DNA of 60,695 nt from Lactobacillaceae bacterium UBA5807 (GTDB lineage Bacteria; Bacillota; Bacilli; Lactobacillales; Lactobacillaceae). The notes below the pieces were generated by a model. The model made no database searches and had not been told where the DNA came from. It saw nothing but the letters and a program-made list of their open reading frames with translations. Made by a program: the position numbers and the translations under genes. Below, in pieces: positions 26,392 through 34,504 of this stretch. The DNA is taken from the NCBI GenBank assembly GCA_002418005.1, contig DIDF01000063.1, forward strand, positions 1-60,695, read 5' to 3'. The stretch's first letter is position 1, and each line of letters begins with the position of its first letter.

Positions 26392-26396
26392 GAATT

Positions 26397-27035
26397 TTAC
26401 TCCTTAACTGAAGCCAAATCGGCTTTTCTTAAACTTGCTACCAATTCTTTTATTTGTTGGCGATACTGTCTTAAGCCTAACCGGTTTACCACTAACTTTG
26501 TGTTTACCGGCTGAAGCTTGGCATAAACCTTCAAATTATTTTCGCGAAGGGTTCTTCCAGTTTCAACAATATCAACAATTGCATCCGCTAATCCAGTCAG
26601 TGGCGCCAATTCAACAGAACCTTCGATTTTAATAATCTCAACATCTTCGCCGATGCTTTGAAAATACCTTTTAGTTATATTAGGATATTTGGTTGCAATA
26701 ATTTTACGCCGGGGATTTCGAGGATTAAAATCTTCGGTTGACGCCAAGACAAACCTACATTTACCTACACTCAAATCCAGCATAGGATACTGCGAATTAT
26801 TTTGTTCGTCCAAAATATCACTACCGACAATACCAATTTGAACGGTCCCGTTATTCAAATAGGTAAGAACATCCGGACCTTTGACCAAAATGATTTGGTA
26901 ACGCGGATCTTCATTAAATATTAACCGTCGCTGTTTATTTTTTAATCCTGAAACATCGATCCCGCTTGCCTCAAGAAGTGGAATAACCTGTTCTTCGGTT
27001 CTTCCTTTTGTTAGGGCAATTTTTAAAGGTGTCAT
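26397..27035 (-). CDS. hisG: ATP phosphoribosyltransferase, short form
   Basis: First step: PRPP + ATP to phosphoribosyl-ATP. 212 residues, the short form that lacks the C-terminal feedback domain and needs HisZ. PRPP-binding region GLADAIVDIVETGRTLRENN is clear. Its ATG overlaps the hisZ stop by 4 nt (ATGA type), so the two subunits are made together. Feedback by histidine would act through HisZ. Confidence 0.95.
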   Translation of the reverse strand: MTPLKIALTKGRTEEQVIPLLEASGIDVSGLKNKQRRLIFNEDPRYQIILVKGPDVLTYLNNGTVQIGIVGSDILDEQNNSQYPMLDLSVGKCRFVLASTEDFNPRNPRRKIIATKYPNITKRYFQSIGEDVEIIKIEGSVELAPLTGLADAIVDIVETGRTLRENNLKVYAKLQPVNTKLVVNRLGLRQYRQQIKELVASLRKADLASVKE

Positions 27036-28180
27036 TGATTAGCCTCCTCTTTGCTGAGATCAATTAGCTTGCTATTAGTCTGCTCAGCAATCGTTTTGGC
27101 TTGCTCTAAAGTGTTAGCTAGACACAGAGTAGCATTTTTAGTTTCTTTAACGAACTGATTGGCTTTTGCCCATTGTGAATCATCAAAATATACTAATGTC
27201 TGCTGTGAAGAATTGTTACCAATAAATCTACTTACCAACGCATCAATATCAAAAGCAACTCCCACTGCTGGAACATTTTGATTTTGAAAGCTCTGCAGTA
27301 AATTATTATAACGGCCACCTGAGAAAAGGTAATCAGGGGATTCTTCTGTGAAACCCTGAAAAACAATGCCGGTGTAATAACTTTGAGGAGCTTGAATACT
27401 TAAATCCATTGTAACTTGATACTGCGGGTACTCTTTGGCGATGAAGTCTTTTGTATTCTGAAGTTCTTTGGTTATTTCATTTAAAATACTATTTTTTGGC
27501 AGTTTTTTAAGGATTGTCATTACCTCATCAAAATCACCGAATAACCACGGCCACTCTTTAATGAATGGAGCAAAATCAGTCTTTTCCAGCGGGGCAATCA
27601 ACTTGTCAAATTTGCTAAGATCCTTTTCAAACAACGCGGCTTTCAAGCTTTCTTTGGCAGGATCTGGAAGAGGTAAAATGTTTAAAACATCATCAATGAA
27701 CTTTGCGTGGCTTAGCTGAACGTAAGCCTCGTTAATTCCAAGGGATGAACAGCCATCCAATGCGGTTGCAATACATTCAAAATCAGCCTTTAAATCCTGA
27801 TAACCAATTATTTCAATTCCTGCTTGAGTTAATTGGTTATAGCTTCCAGAAAGTTGCTTTTTCAATCGAAAAACATCTCCAGAATAGTACCATTTAACAG
27901 GCAAGCTAACTCCGGTGGTACTAAGAACTCTAGCAACAGGTAAAGTTAAATCCGGTCGTAAAACCATTGTTTCGCCTTTTTCATCCAAAAGCTGATAAGG
28001 TCGATAATCTGTTGAATTTAAAGGAGCAAAAACATCGGCATATTCTAAAACTGGAGTAATCAATTTTGAGAATCCTCGGTTTTTAAACTGATCAACCAAT
28101 CTATTTTGAATGTTTTCTTTGATCTCTGCTGTTCGACCAAACTCATCTCGAGTTCCATTGGGTAACATTGTATTCTTCAT
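27032..28180 (-). CDS. hisZ: ATP phosphoribosyltransferase regulatory subunit
   Basis: Histidyl-tRNA synthetase paralogue without the anticodon-binding domain; partner of short HisG. 382 residues; class II synthetase-like core with LPNGTRDEFG near the start, the motif-2-like ADVFAPLN and QLTQAGIEIIG. First gene of the operon, 20 nt after the T-box terminator. AGGAAG precedes ATG 28180. Confidence 0.93.
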   Translation of the reverse strand: MKNTMLPNGTRDEFGRTAEIKENIQNRLVDQFKNRGFSKLITPVLEYADVFAPLNSTDYRPYQLLDEKGETMVLRPDLTLPVARVLSTTGVSLPVKWYYSGDVFRLKKQLSGSYNQLTQAGIEIIGYQDLKADFECIATALDGCSSLGINEAYVQLSHAKFIDDVLNILPLPDPAKESLKAALFEKDLSKFDKLIAPLEKTDFAPFIKEWPWLFGDFDEVMTILKKLPKNSILNEITKELQNTKDFIAKEYPQYQVTMDLSIQAPQSYYTGIVFQGFTEESPDYLFSGGRYNNLLQSFQNQNVPAVGVAFDIDALVSRFIGNNSSQQTLVYFDDSQWAKANQFVKETKNATLCLANTLEQAKTIAEQTNSKLIDLSKEEANQ

Positions 28181-28195
28181 TTAAATCACACTTCC

Positions 28196-28505
28196 TAATA
28201 ATAAAAAATCCTCGAGAACAGAAATCTGTTCTCGAGGACGATAATTGTCGCGGTTCCACCTCAATTTGCCAGTGCCTCACGGCTCCTGACCTTACATTGC
28301 TAGTAACTAGTCATCCCTTAGATAACAGTTATAGCAACCCTGATAACGCTAAACATGCGAGTTGATTTACTAAAATTCAATCAACCGGTTCATAGACGTG
28401 TTTTCATTAGCCGCGGATGCTTTATCTCAGCAGCAAAGCTCTCTTTAAACCAGAAACTAATTACTTTTTCTAATCAAAACCTTATTTTATTTTTATTTAA
28501 TTGCA
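28196..28505 (-). promoter_or_regulatory. Histidine T-box riboswitch upstream of hisZ
   Basis: Minus-strand leader ending in the T-box core AGGTGGAACCGCG (28261-28249) and a terminator with arms CCTCGAGAACAGA / TCTGTTCTCGAGG (28235-28210) plus a T-run. Stem I is recognisable: AGAGAGC apical motif near 28441, ATTAG/CTAAT helix flanking an internal loop, and GAAAACACG on its 3' side. CAC (28400-28398), a histidine codon, sits in this specifier loop. Uncharged tRNA-His should favour the antiterminator and turn on the his operon. Confidence 0.93.
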
Positions 28506-28533
28506 ATCTTATCATGCTTAAGAAAAATGTCAA
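28506..28533 (-). promoter_or_regulatory. Promoter of the his operon
   Basis: Perfect -35 TTGACA (28533-28528), 16-nt spacer, TAAGAT (28511-28506). It lies between the stop of the PHP phosphatase gene and the T-box leader. Confidence 0.75.
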
Positions 28534-28545
28534 GAGCCCACAAAA

Positions 28546-29382
28546 TTATTTAAGAAATGCAGCAAGGGCATGATAGCCCCGACCAATATCGGAAACACCA
28601 TGGGCATCACTGCCATAAACCAAAGGAATTGATAATTCTTTGGCTAGTTTTACAATTGAAAAATCAGGATAAGGCTGGTTACAATATTTTTTATATAAGC
28701 CAGCAGCATTAAGATCCAATTCATCATGATGATTCTTAATCCTCATTAAAAGTTTATTAATCAACTGAAGATTACCAACTGAATATTCAGAATCTAAATC
28801 AAAATAGTCTTGAAATTTTCTAATTAAGGTTATGTGCCCAATTCTTTTTGGCGCATATATTCCTAAATCAGTCGATACTGCCTTAATCATGTAGGAGAAA
28901 TACTGACTAAATAACTCTTGATTATTCGGAAACTTAGCCATTAATCCTTTTTGAAAATCTTCCAATGTATCATCAACGCACCAAAATCTATCATTGATTC
29001 CCTTCATAAAATGAACAGACAGGATCCCATCATCAGTGTATGGTCCATACTTATCTAAAAATGCTTTTGTAAAATCTTCAAATCCTGGTAAATAATCTAC
29101 CTCAAAACCAATGTGAATTTTAATTTGATTGGCATATTTGTCTTTCATGGCTTTCGCCTTTTTTAAGTATGGTTCCACATCTTCCATTGAAATTGAAGCT
29201 TCAGAAAACCCGGTTAGTTTCCCAGAATAAACACTTTTAAATGATTGAGGTAATGGCGCATGTTCTGTGATACTGTACTCTTTAAAACCTAATTTTATGG
29301 CTTTTTGAATCATTAGCTCGACATCATCGCCACTACCATGAGGACAAAATTCGGTATGGGAATGGCCCTCGCGTTTTAGCAT
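28546..29382 (-). CDS. hisK: Histidinol-phosphatase, PHP family
   Basis: Metal-dependent phosphatase of the polymerase-and-histidinol-phosphatase family, 278 residues from ATG 29382 (MLKREGHSHTEFCPHGSGDD); GGGGGG lies 8 nt upstream, whereas the reading from 29427 is preceded by none. Metal ligands: HSHTEFCPHG at the start, EH in SITEHAPLP, and SDAH near the end. It catalyses histidinol phosphate to histidinol. It lies just upstream of the his promoter as a separate unit, after a terminator. Other PHP substrates remain possible. Confidence 0.88.
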   Translation of the reverse strand: MLKREGHSHTEFCPHGSGDDVELMIQKAIKLGFKEYSITEHAPLPQSFKSVYSGKLTGFSEASISMEDVEPYLKKAKAMKDKYANQIKIHIGFEVDYLPGFEDFTKAFLDKYGPYTDDGILSVHFMKGINDRFWCVDDTLEDFQKGLMAKFPNNQELFSQYFSYMIKAVSTDLGIYAPKRIGHITLIRKFQDYFDLDSEYSVGNLQLINKLLMRIKNHHDELDLNAAGLYKKYCNQPYPDFSIVKLAKELSIPLVYGSDAHGVSDIGRGYHALAAFLK

Positions 29383-29418
29383 AACTGCAACCCCCCTTTT
29401 ATGATTAAAGAAAACAAA

Positions 29419-29468
29419 GAACACCATTTTGAATTAATCTTGATTGATTCAAAACGATGTTCTTTTTT
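29419..29468. terminator. Hairpin terminator between ilvE and hisK
   Basis: Arms of 21 nt (29419-29439 and 29442-29462) built on GAACACCATTTTGAAT / ATTCAAAACGATGTTC, with G-U compatible changes. T-rich stretches on both sides; on the minus strand it ends ilvE 18 nt past the stop. It overlaps the region upstream of hisK. Confidence 0.75.
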
Positions 29469-29479
29469 ATTTTTTAGAT

Positions 29480-30505
29480 TTAATCGACTGGTTCGATCCA
29501 GCCATATTTATCTTCAGCATCCCCAGTTTGAATCTTGAATAAAGCATTGTAAAGCTTTGTTGAAACTGGGCCAGTCTTGGTCTCACTATAAAAGACATGT
29601 TTCTTGCCCTTATACGTTAATGAACCAACTGGGGAAATAACGGCAGCTGTCCCCATTGCCCCTGCTTCAGCAATGTTATCAAGATCATCGATTGGAATCT
29701 TTGTCTCAATTGGATTCAATCCCATATCCTTGGCAATTTGTAAGATAGAACGCTTAGTAATTGAAGGAAGAATTGAATCTGATTTAGGAGTGATAAATTG
29801 ACCGTCTTTAGTAATACCAAAGAAGTTCGCACCGCCAAATTCATCAATGTATTTATGCTCTCTTGGATCAAGGTAAAGGTTGTCGGCAAAACCACCCTTT
29901 TTAGCTTCAACTTCTGGAAGTAAACTACTTGCATAGTTGCCTGAAGTCTTAGCAGTCCCAGTTCCTGCACCAGCAGCCCGATCATATTCTGAAACCCGGA
30001 ACGCAACTGGAGTAAGGCCAGCAATATAAGCACCAACTGGAGTAGCATAAATATGGAATTCATATTCATCAGCAGGAGTAACACCAACAACAGGAGTAGT
30101 TCCGATCATGAATGGACGAATATAAAGTGTACCACCAGAACCATACGGTGGAACAAAATCTTCATTAGCCTTAACTACTTGTTTAACAGCATCAACAAAC
30201 TTATCTTCAGGATATTCCTGCATTGCCAAACGTCTAGCGGAATGATTCAATCGTTTTGCATTTTCATAAGGTCTAAACAATTGAACTTTATTGTCCTTTG
30301 TTCGGTATGCCTTCAAGCCTTCAAAGACTTCCTGGCCATAATGAAGAACTTCAGCCCCTTCTGATAAAGTCAGTGATGAATCTTCTGTTAATTTTCCGCC
30401 TTGCCATTTACCATCTGAAAATTTTTCATCAAAACTATATGGTAAATCGCGATAGTTAAAACCTAATTTCTTCCAATCTAAATCTTTTAACTCTTGTTTT
30501 GCCAT
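29480..30505 (-). CDS. ilvE: Branched-chain amino acid aminotransferase
   Basis: PLP class IV transaminase interconverting Leu/Ile/Val and their keto acids with glutamate as partner. 341 residues from ATG 30505 (MAKQELKDLDW); AGGAGG is 8 nt upstream. LHYGQEVFEGLKAYR (55-69), Schiff-base K186 in GTAKTSGNYA, and EAGAMGTAAVISPVGS are typical. It stands alone. In lactobacilli lacking the full pathway it serves catabolism and aroma formation. Confidence 0.94.
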   Translation of the reverse strand: MAKQELKDLDWKKLGFNYRDLPYSFDEKFSDGKWQGGKLTEDSSLTLSEGAEVLHYGQEVFEGLKAYRTKDNKVQLFRPYENAKRLNHSARRLAMQEYPEDKFVDAVKQVVKANEDFVPPYGSGGTLYIRPFMIGTTPVVGVTPADEYEFHIYATPVGAYIAGLTPVAFRVSEYDRAAGAGTGTAKTSGNYASSLLPEVEAKKGGFADNLYLDPREHKYIDEFGGANFFGITKDGQFITPKSDSILPSITKRSILQIAKDMGLNPIETKIPIDDLDNIAEAGAMGTAAVISPVGSLTYKGKKHVFYSETKTGPVSTKLYNALFKIQTGDAEDKYGWIEPVD

Positions 30506-30595
30506 GCGCAAAACCTCCTAAAATATGTATAAATATTTATGGGAAATAATAACAATTTTTAACACGCGTTTATCATTATTTCCTAATTAATATCT

Positions 30596-30624
30596 AATCT
30601 AAACCAATTTGAAAGTTCTGTCAA
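30596..30624 (-). promoter_or_regulatory. Promoter of ilvE
   Basis: On the minus strand TTGACA (30624-30619), 17-nt spacer, TAGATT (30601-30596). The mRNA would have a leader of about 85 nt before ATG 30505, without an obvious T-box. Confidence 0.8.
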
Positions 30625-30845
30625 TGACCGCAGAATGCTTTTAGAGGTCCTGATTACTAGATATACAAAAGATTAGCGGAATCTCATAAAAAGAAATAAA
30701 ATCTCTAGCTAAATATTTAATCCATCTCAAATTAGGGATTTCATTAAAAATTAATTAGCATTTTTAAAATTGATATTGAAAATAAATTTTAGCGATCTTT
30801 TTAATCTGAGCAACAAAAATGTCAGAAATTTAATTGTCAGAAATA
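30625..30845. other. AT-rich intergenic stretch with no gene
   Basis: Together with the ilvE promoter and leader this is the longest gene-free stretch of the window (30506-30929). I find no ORF with a ribosome binding site, no T-box and no recognised RNA. Only a short direct repeat, TGTCAGAAAT, at 30820-30829 and 30835-30844 stands out; it may be chance. Confidence 0.6.
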
Positions 30846-30895
30846 GCAAAAAAAGAGTAATTAGTCAAAGATCCTGACTAATTACTCTTTTTTGC
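30846..30895. terminator. Strong terminator after the DUF1831 gene
   Basis: 21-22-nt nearly perfect arms centred on AAAGAGTAATTAGTCA / TGACTAATTACTCTTT with a 7-nt loop and A/T tracts on both sides. It ends the iscS-DUF1831 unit on the minus strand. Confidence 0.93.
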
Positions 30896-30929
30896 TTACC
30901 GAAATTAAGAAATCTTATTCAAACTTTGT

Positions 30930-31274
30930 CTACTTAATCGGCTCAAAGACACCGCGAGTAATCATATTATCCATTATAAATTTGAACTGCGTTACACTAT
31001 CTTTATTTTCATCATTCTTAAATATGTTGTACTTTTGAAGGCCATTTGGCGTTGTAATTGCCATTTTAAATCCAGTTAAAGTTTTATCAACCGTAATTTT
31101 AAGCTTAAAGCCATCGCCGTAAGGCGAGTTAGGATTTAACGACAGCTCGGTTGCAAAATTCCCAGCAGCTGTCTGTTGAAAACCAACATCTCTTAAAGTA
31201 TATTTTTTCAAGTCTGCTCTCAAAGTATACTCTTGATTACTGCCGTTAACCTTTGCGGTCTTTGAATAAGCCAT
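30930..31274 (-). CDS. DUF1831 family protein
   Basis: 114 residues, predicted beta-rich, no membrane segment. It begins in a TAATG overlap with the desulfurase stop codon, so it is translated together with it. DUF1831 occurs mainly in lactobacilli next to cysteine desulfurase and mnmA, which suggests a role in tRNA thiolation or sulfur transfer; there are no Cys residues in this protein, so it cannot itself carry sulfur as a persulfide. Confidence 0.85.
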   Translation of the reverse strand: MAYSKTAKVNGSNQEYTLRADLKKYTLRDVGFQQTAAGNFATELSLNPNSPYGDGFKLKITVDKTLTGFKMAITTPNGLQKYNIFKNDENKDSVTQFKFIMDNMITRGVFEPIK

Positions 31275-32437
31275 TATTCCTTTACTTCCTTTTTCTTGAT
31301 GCGAGTAACAATTTTTACTAAAGCATCAATAAATTTATCAAGATCTTCGTAAGTTGTATATCTGCCAAAACTAACTCGAATAGATTCACTGATCCTTGGA
31401 CTATCCTCACCGTACATTGCTACCAAAACGTGAGAAGGTTCAATACTGCCTGCTGTACAAGCGGAACCGCCTGAGACCGCAATCCCAGCTAGATCAAGAT
31501 TTGTTTGAATAACATAAGTTGACATTCCCTTAATCCAGAGATTGAACACATGATTAAGGTTATGTTCGGTTATTTCACCATTTACTTCAAAATCAATTCC
31601 ATTTTTAGTAAGTTTATCCACGATATAATGTTTGAACTTCAGATACTTCTCTTGCCGATGAGCCTTTTCTTGAGAAGTAATTGTTTCCACCGCTTTACCA
31701 AAAGCAGCAATTGCTGGAACATTTTCCGTTCCAGCCCGACGCTTTTCTTCTTGGTCGCCACCCTTAACAAAGCTTGGGAAATTAACGCCAGTTCTTCGGT
31801 AAAGAAAGCCAATCATTTTCGGTCCGTTAATTTTATGAGCGGAGGTTGAAAGCATGTCGATATGATCTCTTTGCACGTCAATATCCAACAATCCGTAAGC
31901 CTGAACGGCATCAGTATGGAACCAGGCCTGATGGTCTTTTAAGATTCCCCCAATTTCATGAATTGGCATAACCGAACCCACTTCGTTATTACCGGTCATA
32001 ATTGTTACAAGAATTGTCTGGTCATCTAATGCCTCTTTAAAATCGTCTAAAGAAATGTTGCCATTTTTATCCACTGGAAGGTAAGTAACTCTAAAGCCAT
32101 GATTTTCCAAGAATTTAAGTGGTTTTAACACAGCTTCGTGTTCAATTGCCGTAGTAATAATATGGTTTCCCAATTTTTTTCGGGCGATGGCAGTTTGCAT
32201 AATTGCAGTGTTGTCACTCTCGGAACCGCCACTGGTAAAGACAATTTCATCAGGGTCAGCATTAATGCTCTTGGCAATTATTTCTCGGGAATGTTCCATT
32301 ACTTCTTTAGATTGCCTGCCTAGTCCATAAAGAGTTGAAGCATTACCAAACACATTCTTATATTTGTCCATCAGTTCAGCATAAACCTCTTTAGAAATTG
32401 GGGTGGTTGCTGCGTTGTCTAAATAAACTTCTTTCAA
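31274..32437 (-). CDS. Cysteine desulfurase (IscS/NifS type)
   Basis: Pyridoxal-phosphate enzyme that moves sulfur from cysteine onto its own active-site Cys for tRNA thiolation and Fe-S clusters. 387 residues from TTG 32437 (MKEVYLDNAATTP); AGGAAG is 8 nt before this TTG but abuts the GTG at 32446. Motifs: HEAV with the PLP-stacking His, HTDAVQA, Lys in TSAHKINGPK, and the catalytic Cys in SGGSACTAGS. The long flexible Cys loop points to the type I (IscS/NifS) group. Confidence 0.92.
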   Translation of the reverse strand: MKEVYLDNAATTPISKEVYAELMDKYKNVFGNASTLYGLGRQSKEVMEHSREIIAKSINADPDEIVFTSGGSESDNTAIMQTAIARKKLGNHIITTAIEHEAVLKPLKFLENHGFRVTYLPVDKNGNISLDDFKEALDDQTILVTIMTGNNEVGSVMPIHEIGGILKDHQAWFHTDAVQAYGLLDIDVQRDHIDMLSTSAHKINGPKMIGFLYRRTGVNFPSFVKGGDQEEKRRAGTENVPAIAAFGKAVETITSQEKAHRQEKYLKFKHYIVDKLTKNGIDFEVNGEITEHNLNHVFNLWIKGMSTYVIQTNLDLAGIAVSGGSACTAGSIEPSHVLVAMYGEDSPRISESIRVSFGRYTTYEDLDKFIDALVKIVTRIKKKEVKE

Positions 32438-32453
32438 ATGATCCACTTCCTAA

Positions 32454-33146
32454 TTATTTTTCACTGTTAAAGAAATTAATCAACATCTTACCAGATCTTT
32501 TGCCAGCTTCAACAATAAATTCATCAAAACTTTGATTAGCATTTTCGTCACCAACGTCAGACATTGCTCTAATCACCACATATGGAGTTTTCTTCATATA
32601 CGCTACTTGGCCGACAGCGGCCCCCTCCATCTCACAAGCAAGAGCATCAGGAAAGTTTTTTTTGATGATGGCAATTTTCTTTTTGTCCGCAATAAATTGG
32701 TCACCAGAAACAATTAATCCTTGATGAGTCAATAAGCCACTTTTTTTAGCAGCCTTGCTGATCCCATCAACTAAAGTTGGTGAAGCTTGAAATATTTGTG
32801 GACAATCCGGAAGCTGACCAATCTTGTAACCTGCAGGAGTAACATCAACGTCATGATAAGCTGTTTGTGTGGATATCACAATGTCGCCAACCTTTAGTCC
32901 CTGGCCAATACCACCAGCAGAACCAGAATTAATAACTGCATCAACTTTAAATTCATCAATTAAAACCGCGGTATTAATTCCGGCTGCTACTTTGCCAATA
33001 CCAGACTTAACCAACACCACTGGCTGATTATTAATCTCTCCAGAAAAAAACTGGGTGCCACTAATTTCTTTTCTTTGAGAATTTTCCAGCGAATCCTTTA
33101 AGATTGCCAGTTCTTCATCCATGGCACAAATCACACCGTACTTCAT
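32454..33146 (-). CDS. mtnN: 5'-Methylthioadenosine/S-adenosylhomocysteine nucleosidase
   Basis: Splits adenine from methylthioadenosine and S-adenosylhomocysteine; the latter product feeds LuxS. 230 residues: MKYGVICAMDEELAILK start, SGSAGGIGQGLKVGDIVIS, catalytic Glu in CEMEGAAVGQVA and the Asp in AMSDVGDE. AAGGAGAC precedes ATG 33146. It ends 16 nt before the desulfurase start, in one transcript with its neighbours. Confidence 0.94.
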   Translation of the reverse strand: MKYGVICAMDEELAILKDSLENSQRKEISGTQFFSGEINNQPVVLVKSGIGKVAAGINTAVLIDEFKVDAVINSGSAGGIGQGLKVGDIVISTQTAYHDVDVTPAGYKIGQLPDCPQIFQASPTLVDGISKAAKKSGLLTHQGLIVSGDQFIADKKKIAIIKKNFPDALACEMEGAAVGQVAYMKKTPYVVIRAMSDVGDENANQSFDEFIVEAGKRSGKMLINFFNSEK

Positions 33147-33158
33147 AAAATAGTCTCC

Positions 33159-33440
33159 TTAATTTACAAAAAATAAAATTAAATAAACAATCACAATTAA
33201 AACTAAAAGGACCAAAATTGTATGATTTAACTTCGAATTAGTCCGATGCCAACGTTCATCTTTAAAATCGTCTGGATTTCTATAAGAAGGCTCTTCAAGT
33301 GGTTCATCACGGCGATACCGTGAACCAACTGGCTGTTGACGATTTCGTTGATCGCGAGCTTGAAAATCTTCTTCTCTAATCCTTTTTTGCCGATACTGCT
33401 CTCTAGTTACGCGATCATTTTCTCTATTGTCATTTGCCAA
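33159..33440 (-). CDS. Small tail-anchored protein of unknown function
   Basis: 93 residues from TTG 33440 (MANDNRENDRVT) with AAGG upstream. The first 68 residues are highly charged and rich in Arg, Asp, Glu and Gln, probably disordered; residues about 71-92 form a single hydrophobic helix. This makes a C-tail-anchored or single-pass protein with a charged cytoplasmic head. It lies between the Nudix gene and mtnN in the same operon. No homologous family is known to me. Confidence 0.72.
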   Translation of the reverse strand: MANDNRENDRVTREQYRQKRIREEDFQARDQRNRQQPVGSRYRRDEPLEEPSYRNPDDFKDERWHRTNSKLNHTILVLLVLIVIVYLILFFVN

Positions 33441-33452
33441 TTAAACCTTCAC

Positions 33453-34016
33453 CTACTTTTGCATTGTCTGCCAAAACAAAATTGCCATTATTGTCTTAGC
33501 ATCCTGAATTTCGCCACTCTTAATCATTGATACAGCCTGAGGTAACGTTTTTTCCAAGATTTGAATATATTCTCCTTTATCTCGAGGCAATTTTTCTGTG
33601 ACCGGTTTTAAGCCCGTTGCTAAATATAATTTCATGTACTCATCACAAAAGCCAACTGATGAATAAAAACTAGTTAATTCTTTTACATCTTGAGGTTTAT
33701 ATCTTATTTCTTCATTTAATTCTCTGATAACCGCATGTTCAAAATGATCAGGATCAGAAGAATCACGATTATCAAGTTTGCCGGCAGGTATTTCAATGGT
33801 TGTGGATGAAACTGGGGCTCGCCACTGTTTTTCCAAAATCATTTTTTTATCACTGGTTAAAGCCAAAACAGCAATTGCGCCAGCATGATGAACAATTTCT
33901 CGAAAGGAGATTTCGCCGTCAGGCAAACGAACCTTCTGCTTTTCGACGCTAATGATCGATCCATCATAGATCTTTTCATTGCTCAATACATGCTCTTCAA
34001 AATCCAACAGTGTCAC
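33453..34016 (-). CDS. Nudix hydrolase, ADP-ribose pyrophosphatase-like
   Basis: 187 residues from GTG 34016; TTG 34007 (MDFEEHVLSN) is an equally good start, with AGGTG 6 nt upstream. The fold markers are HHAGAIAVLAL, QWRAP and EIPAGKLD. The Nudix box is variant: a two- or three-residue insertion follows the first Gly, and the final G of the REUxEExGU pattern is Arg (RELNEEIR). The catalytic RELxEE core is intact. Close relatives in lactobacilli are annotated as ADP-ribose pyrophosphatases. Confidence 0.85.
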   Translation of the reverse strand: MTLLDFEEHVLSNEKIYDGSIISVEKQKVRLPDGEISFREIVHHAGAIAVLALTSDKKMILEKQWRAPVSSTTIEIPAGKLDNRDSSDPDHFEHAVIRELNEEIRYKPQDVKELTSFYSSVGFCDEYMKLYLATGLKPVTEKLPRDKGEYIQILEKTLPQAVSMIKSGEIQDAKTIMAILFWQTMQK

Positions 34017-34061
34017 CTAACCTTTTATTTTTCCATAAATCACAAAAATGAACGAAAAATT

Positions 34062-34277
34062 TTATTCTTTGTTTGCCAATAAATCTAATTTAGCTGCCTG
34101 AGGACCCTTTTGGCCTTCGACCACAACATATTCAACGTCTTGATTTACCTGAATCTTATATTGCTGATCAATGGGAAAAGCATTCTTAAAAAAGAAGAGG
34201 TCGTCCTCACCACTTGCCTGGGTAATAAATCCAAAGCCATTTTTAGCATTATAAGTTTTAATTTTTCCTTTTAACAT
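34062..34277 (-). CDS. Divergent cold-shock-domain protein
   Basis: 71 residues with an S1-like cold-shock domain. RNP1 is NGFGFI (13-18) and RNP2 is DDLFFF (25-30). The standard CspA sequence has KWFN and VFVHFS here; this protein has KTYN and LFFFK, so its RNA-facing aromatic set differs. It lies between ileS and the Nudix gene on the same strand. AAATG-type weak ribosome binding site (AAAATGGTGGGCAA). It is probably an RNA-binding protein of the Csp group rather than a true cold-shock inducible one. Confidence 0.82.
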   Translation of the reverse strand: MLKGKIKTYNAKNGFGFITQASGEDDLFFFKNAFPIDQQYKIQVNQDVEYVVVEGQKGPQAAKLDLLANKE

Positions 34278-34337
34278 TTGCCCACCATTTTCATAAAAAT
34301 AAATTGCAATACCAGTATAACAAATATTTTAAACCAA

Positions 34338-34364
34338 AGTGTGTAGAAAAGCGCTCTGAATCCC
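34338..34364 (+). repeat. Fragment related to the ftsK-downstream repeat
   Basis: AGTGTGTAGAAAAGCG, continuing as CTCTGAATCCC, lies in the 227-nt gap between ileS and the cold-shock gene. It matches the minus-strand sequence just after ftsK, AGTGTGGAGAAAAGCG continuing as TTTTGATCCC, in about 23 of 26 positions with one inserted base. The partner arm is missing here. Found by eye; significance not computed. Confidence 0.45.
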
Positions 34365-34424
34365 ACTACCTTTTTGAAACAAGCTAACTTTCCAATTCTT
34401 ATTCACTCTTATCAAAAATGTCAT

Positions 34425-34459
34425 AAAAAAGAGTGGGTAAAATTTCTTTTACCACACTC
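34425..34459 (-). terminator. Terminator of ileS
   Basis: Arms GAGTGGGTAAAA (34431-34442) and TTTTACCACACTC (34447-34459) with one mismatch; a T-run follows on the minus strand. It lies 45 nt past the ileS stop. Confidence 0.85.
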
Positions 34460-34504
34460 CTAATATCATATTAAACTTTAAAGCATAACTAATTCAAATC
34501 TCAA

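Noticed and set aside
30820..30844. Direct repeat TGTCAGAAAT twice at 15-bp spacing
   Set aside because: Short, AT-rich and without context; could be chance.
33453..34016. Nudix gene as a degenerate pseudogene
   Set aside because: The variant box is shared by lactobacillus relatives as far as I recall, and the catalytic RELxEE core is kept.
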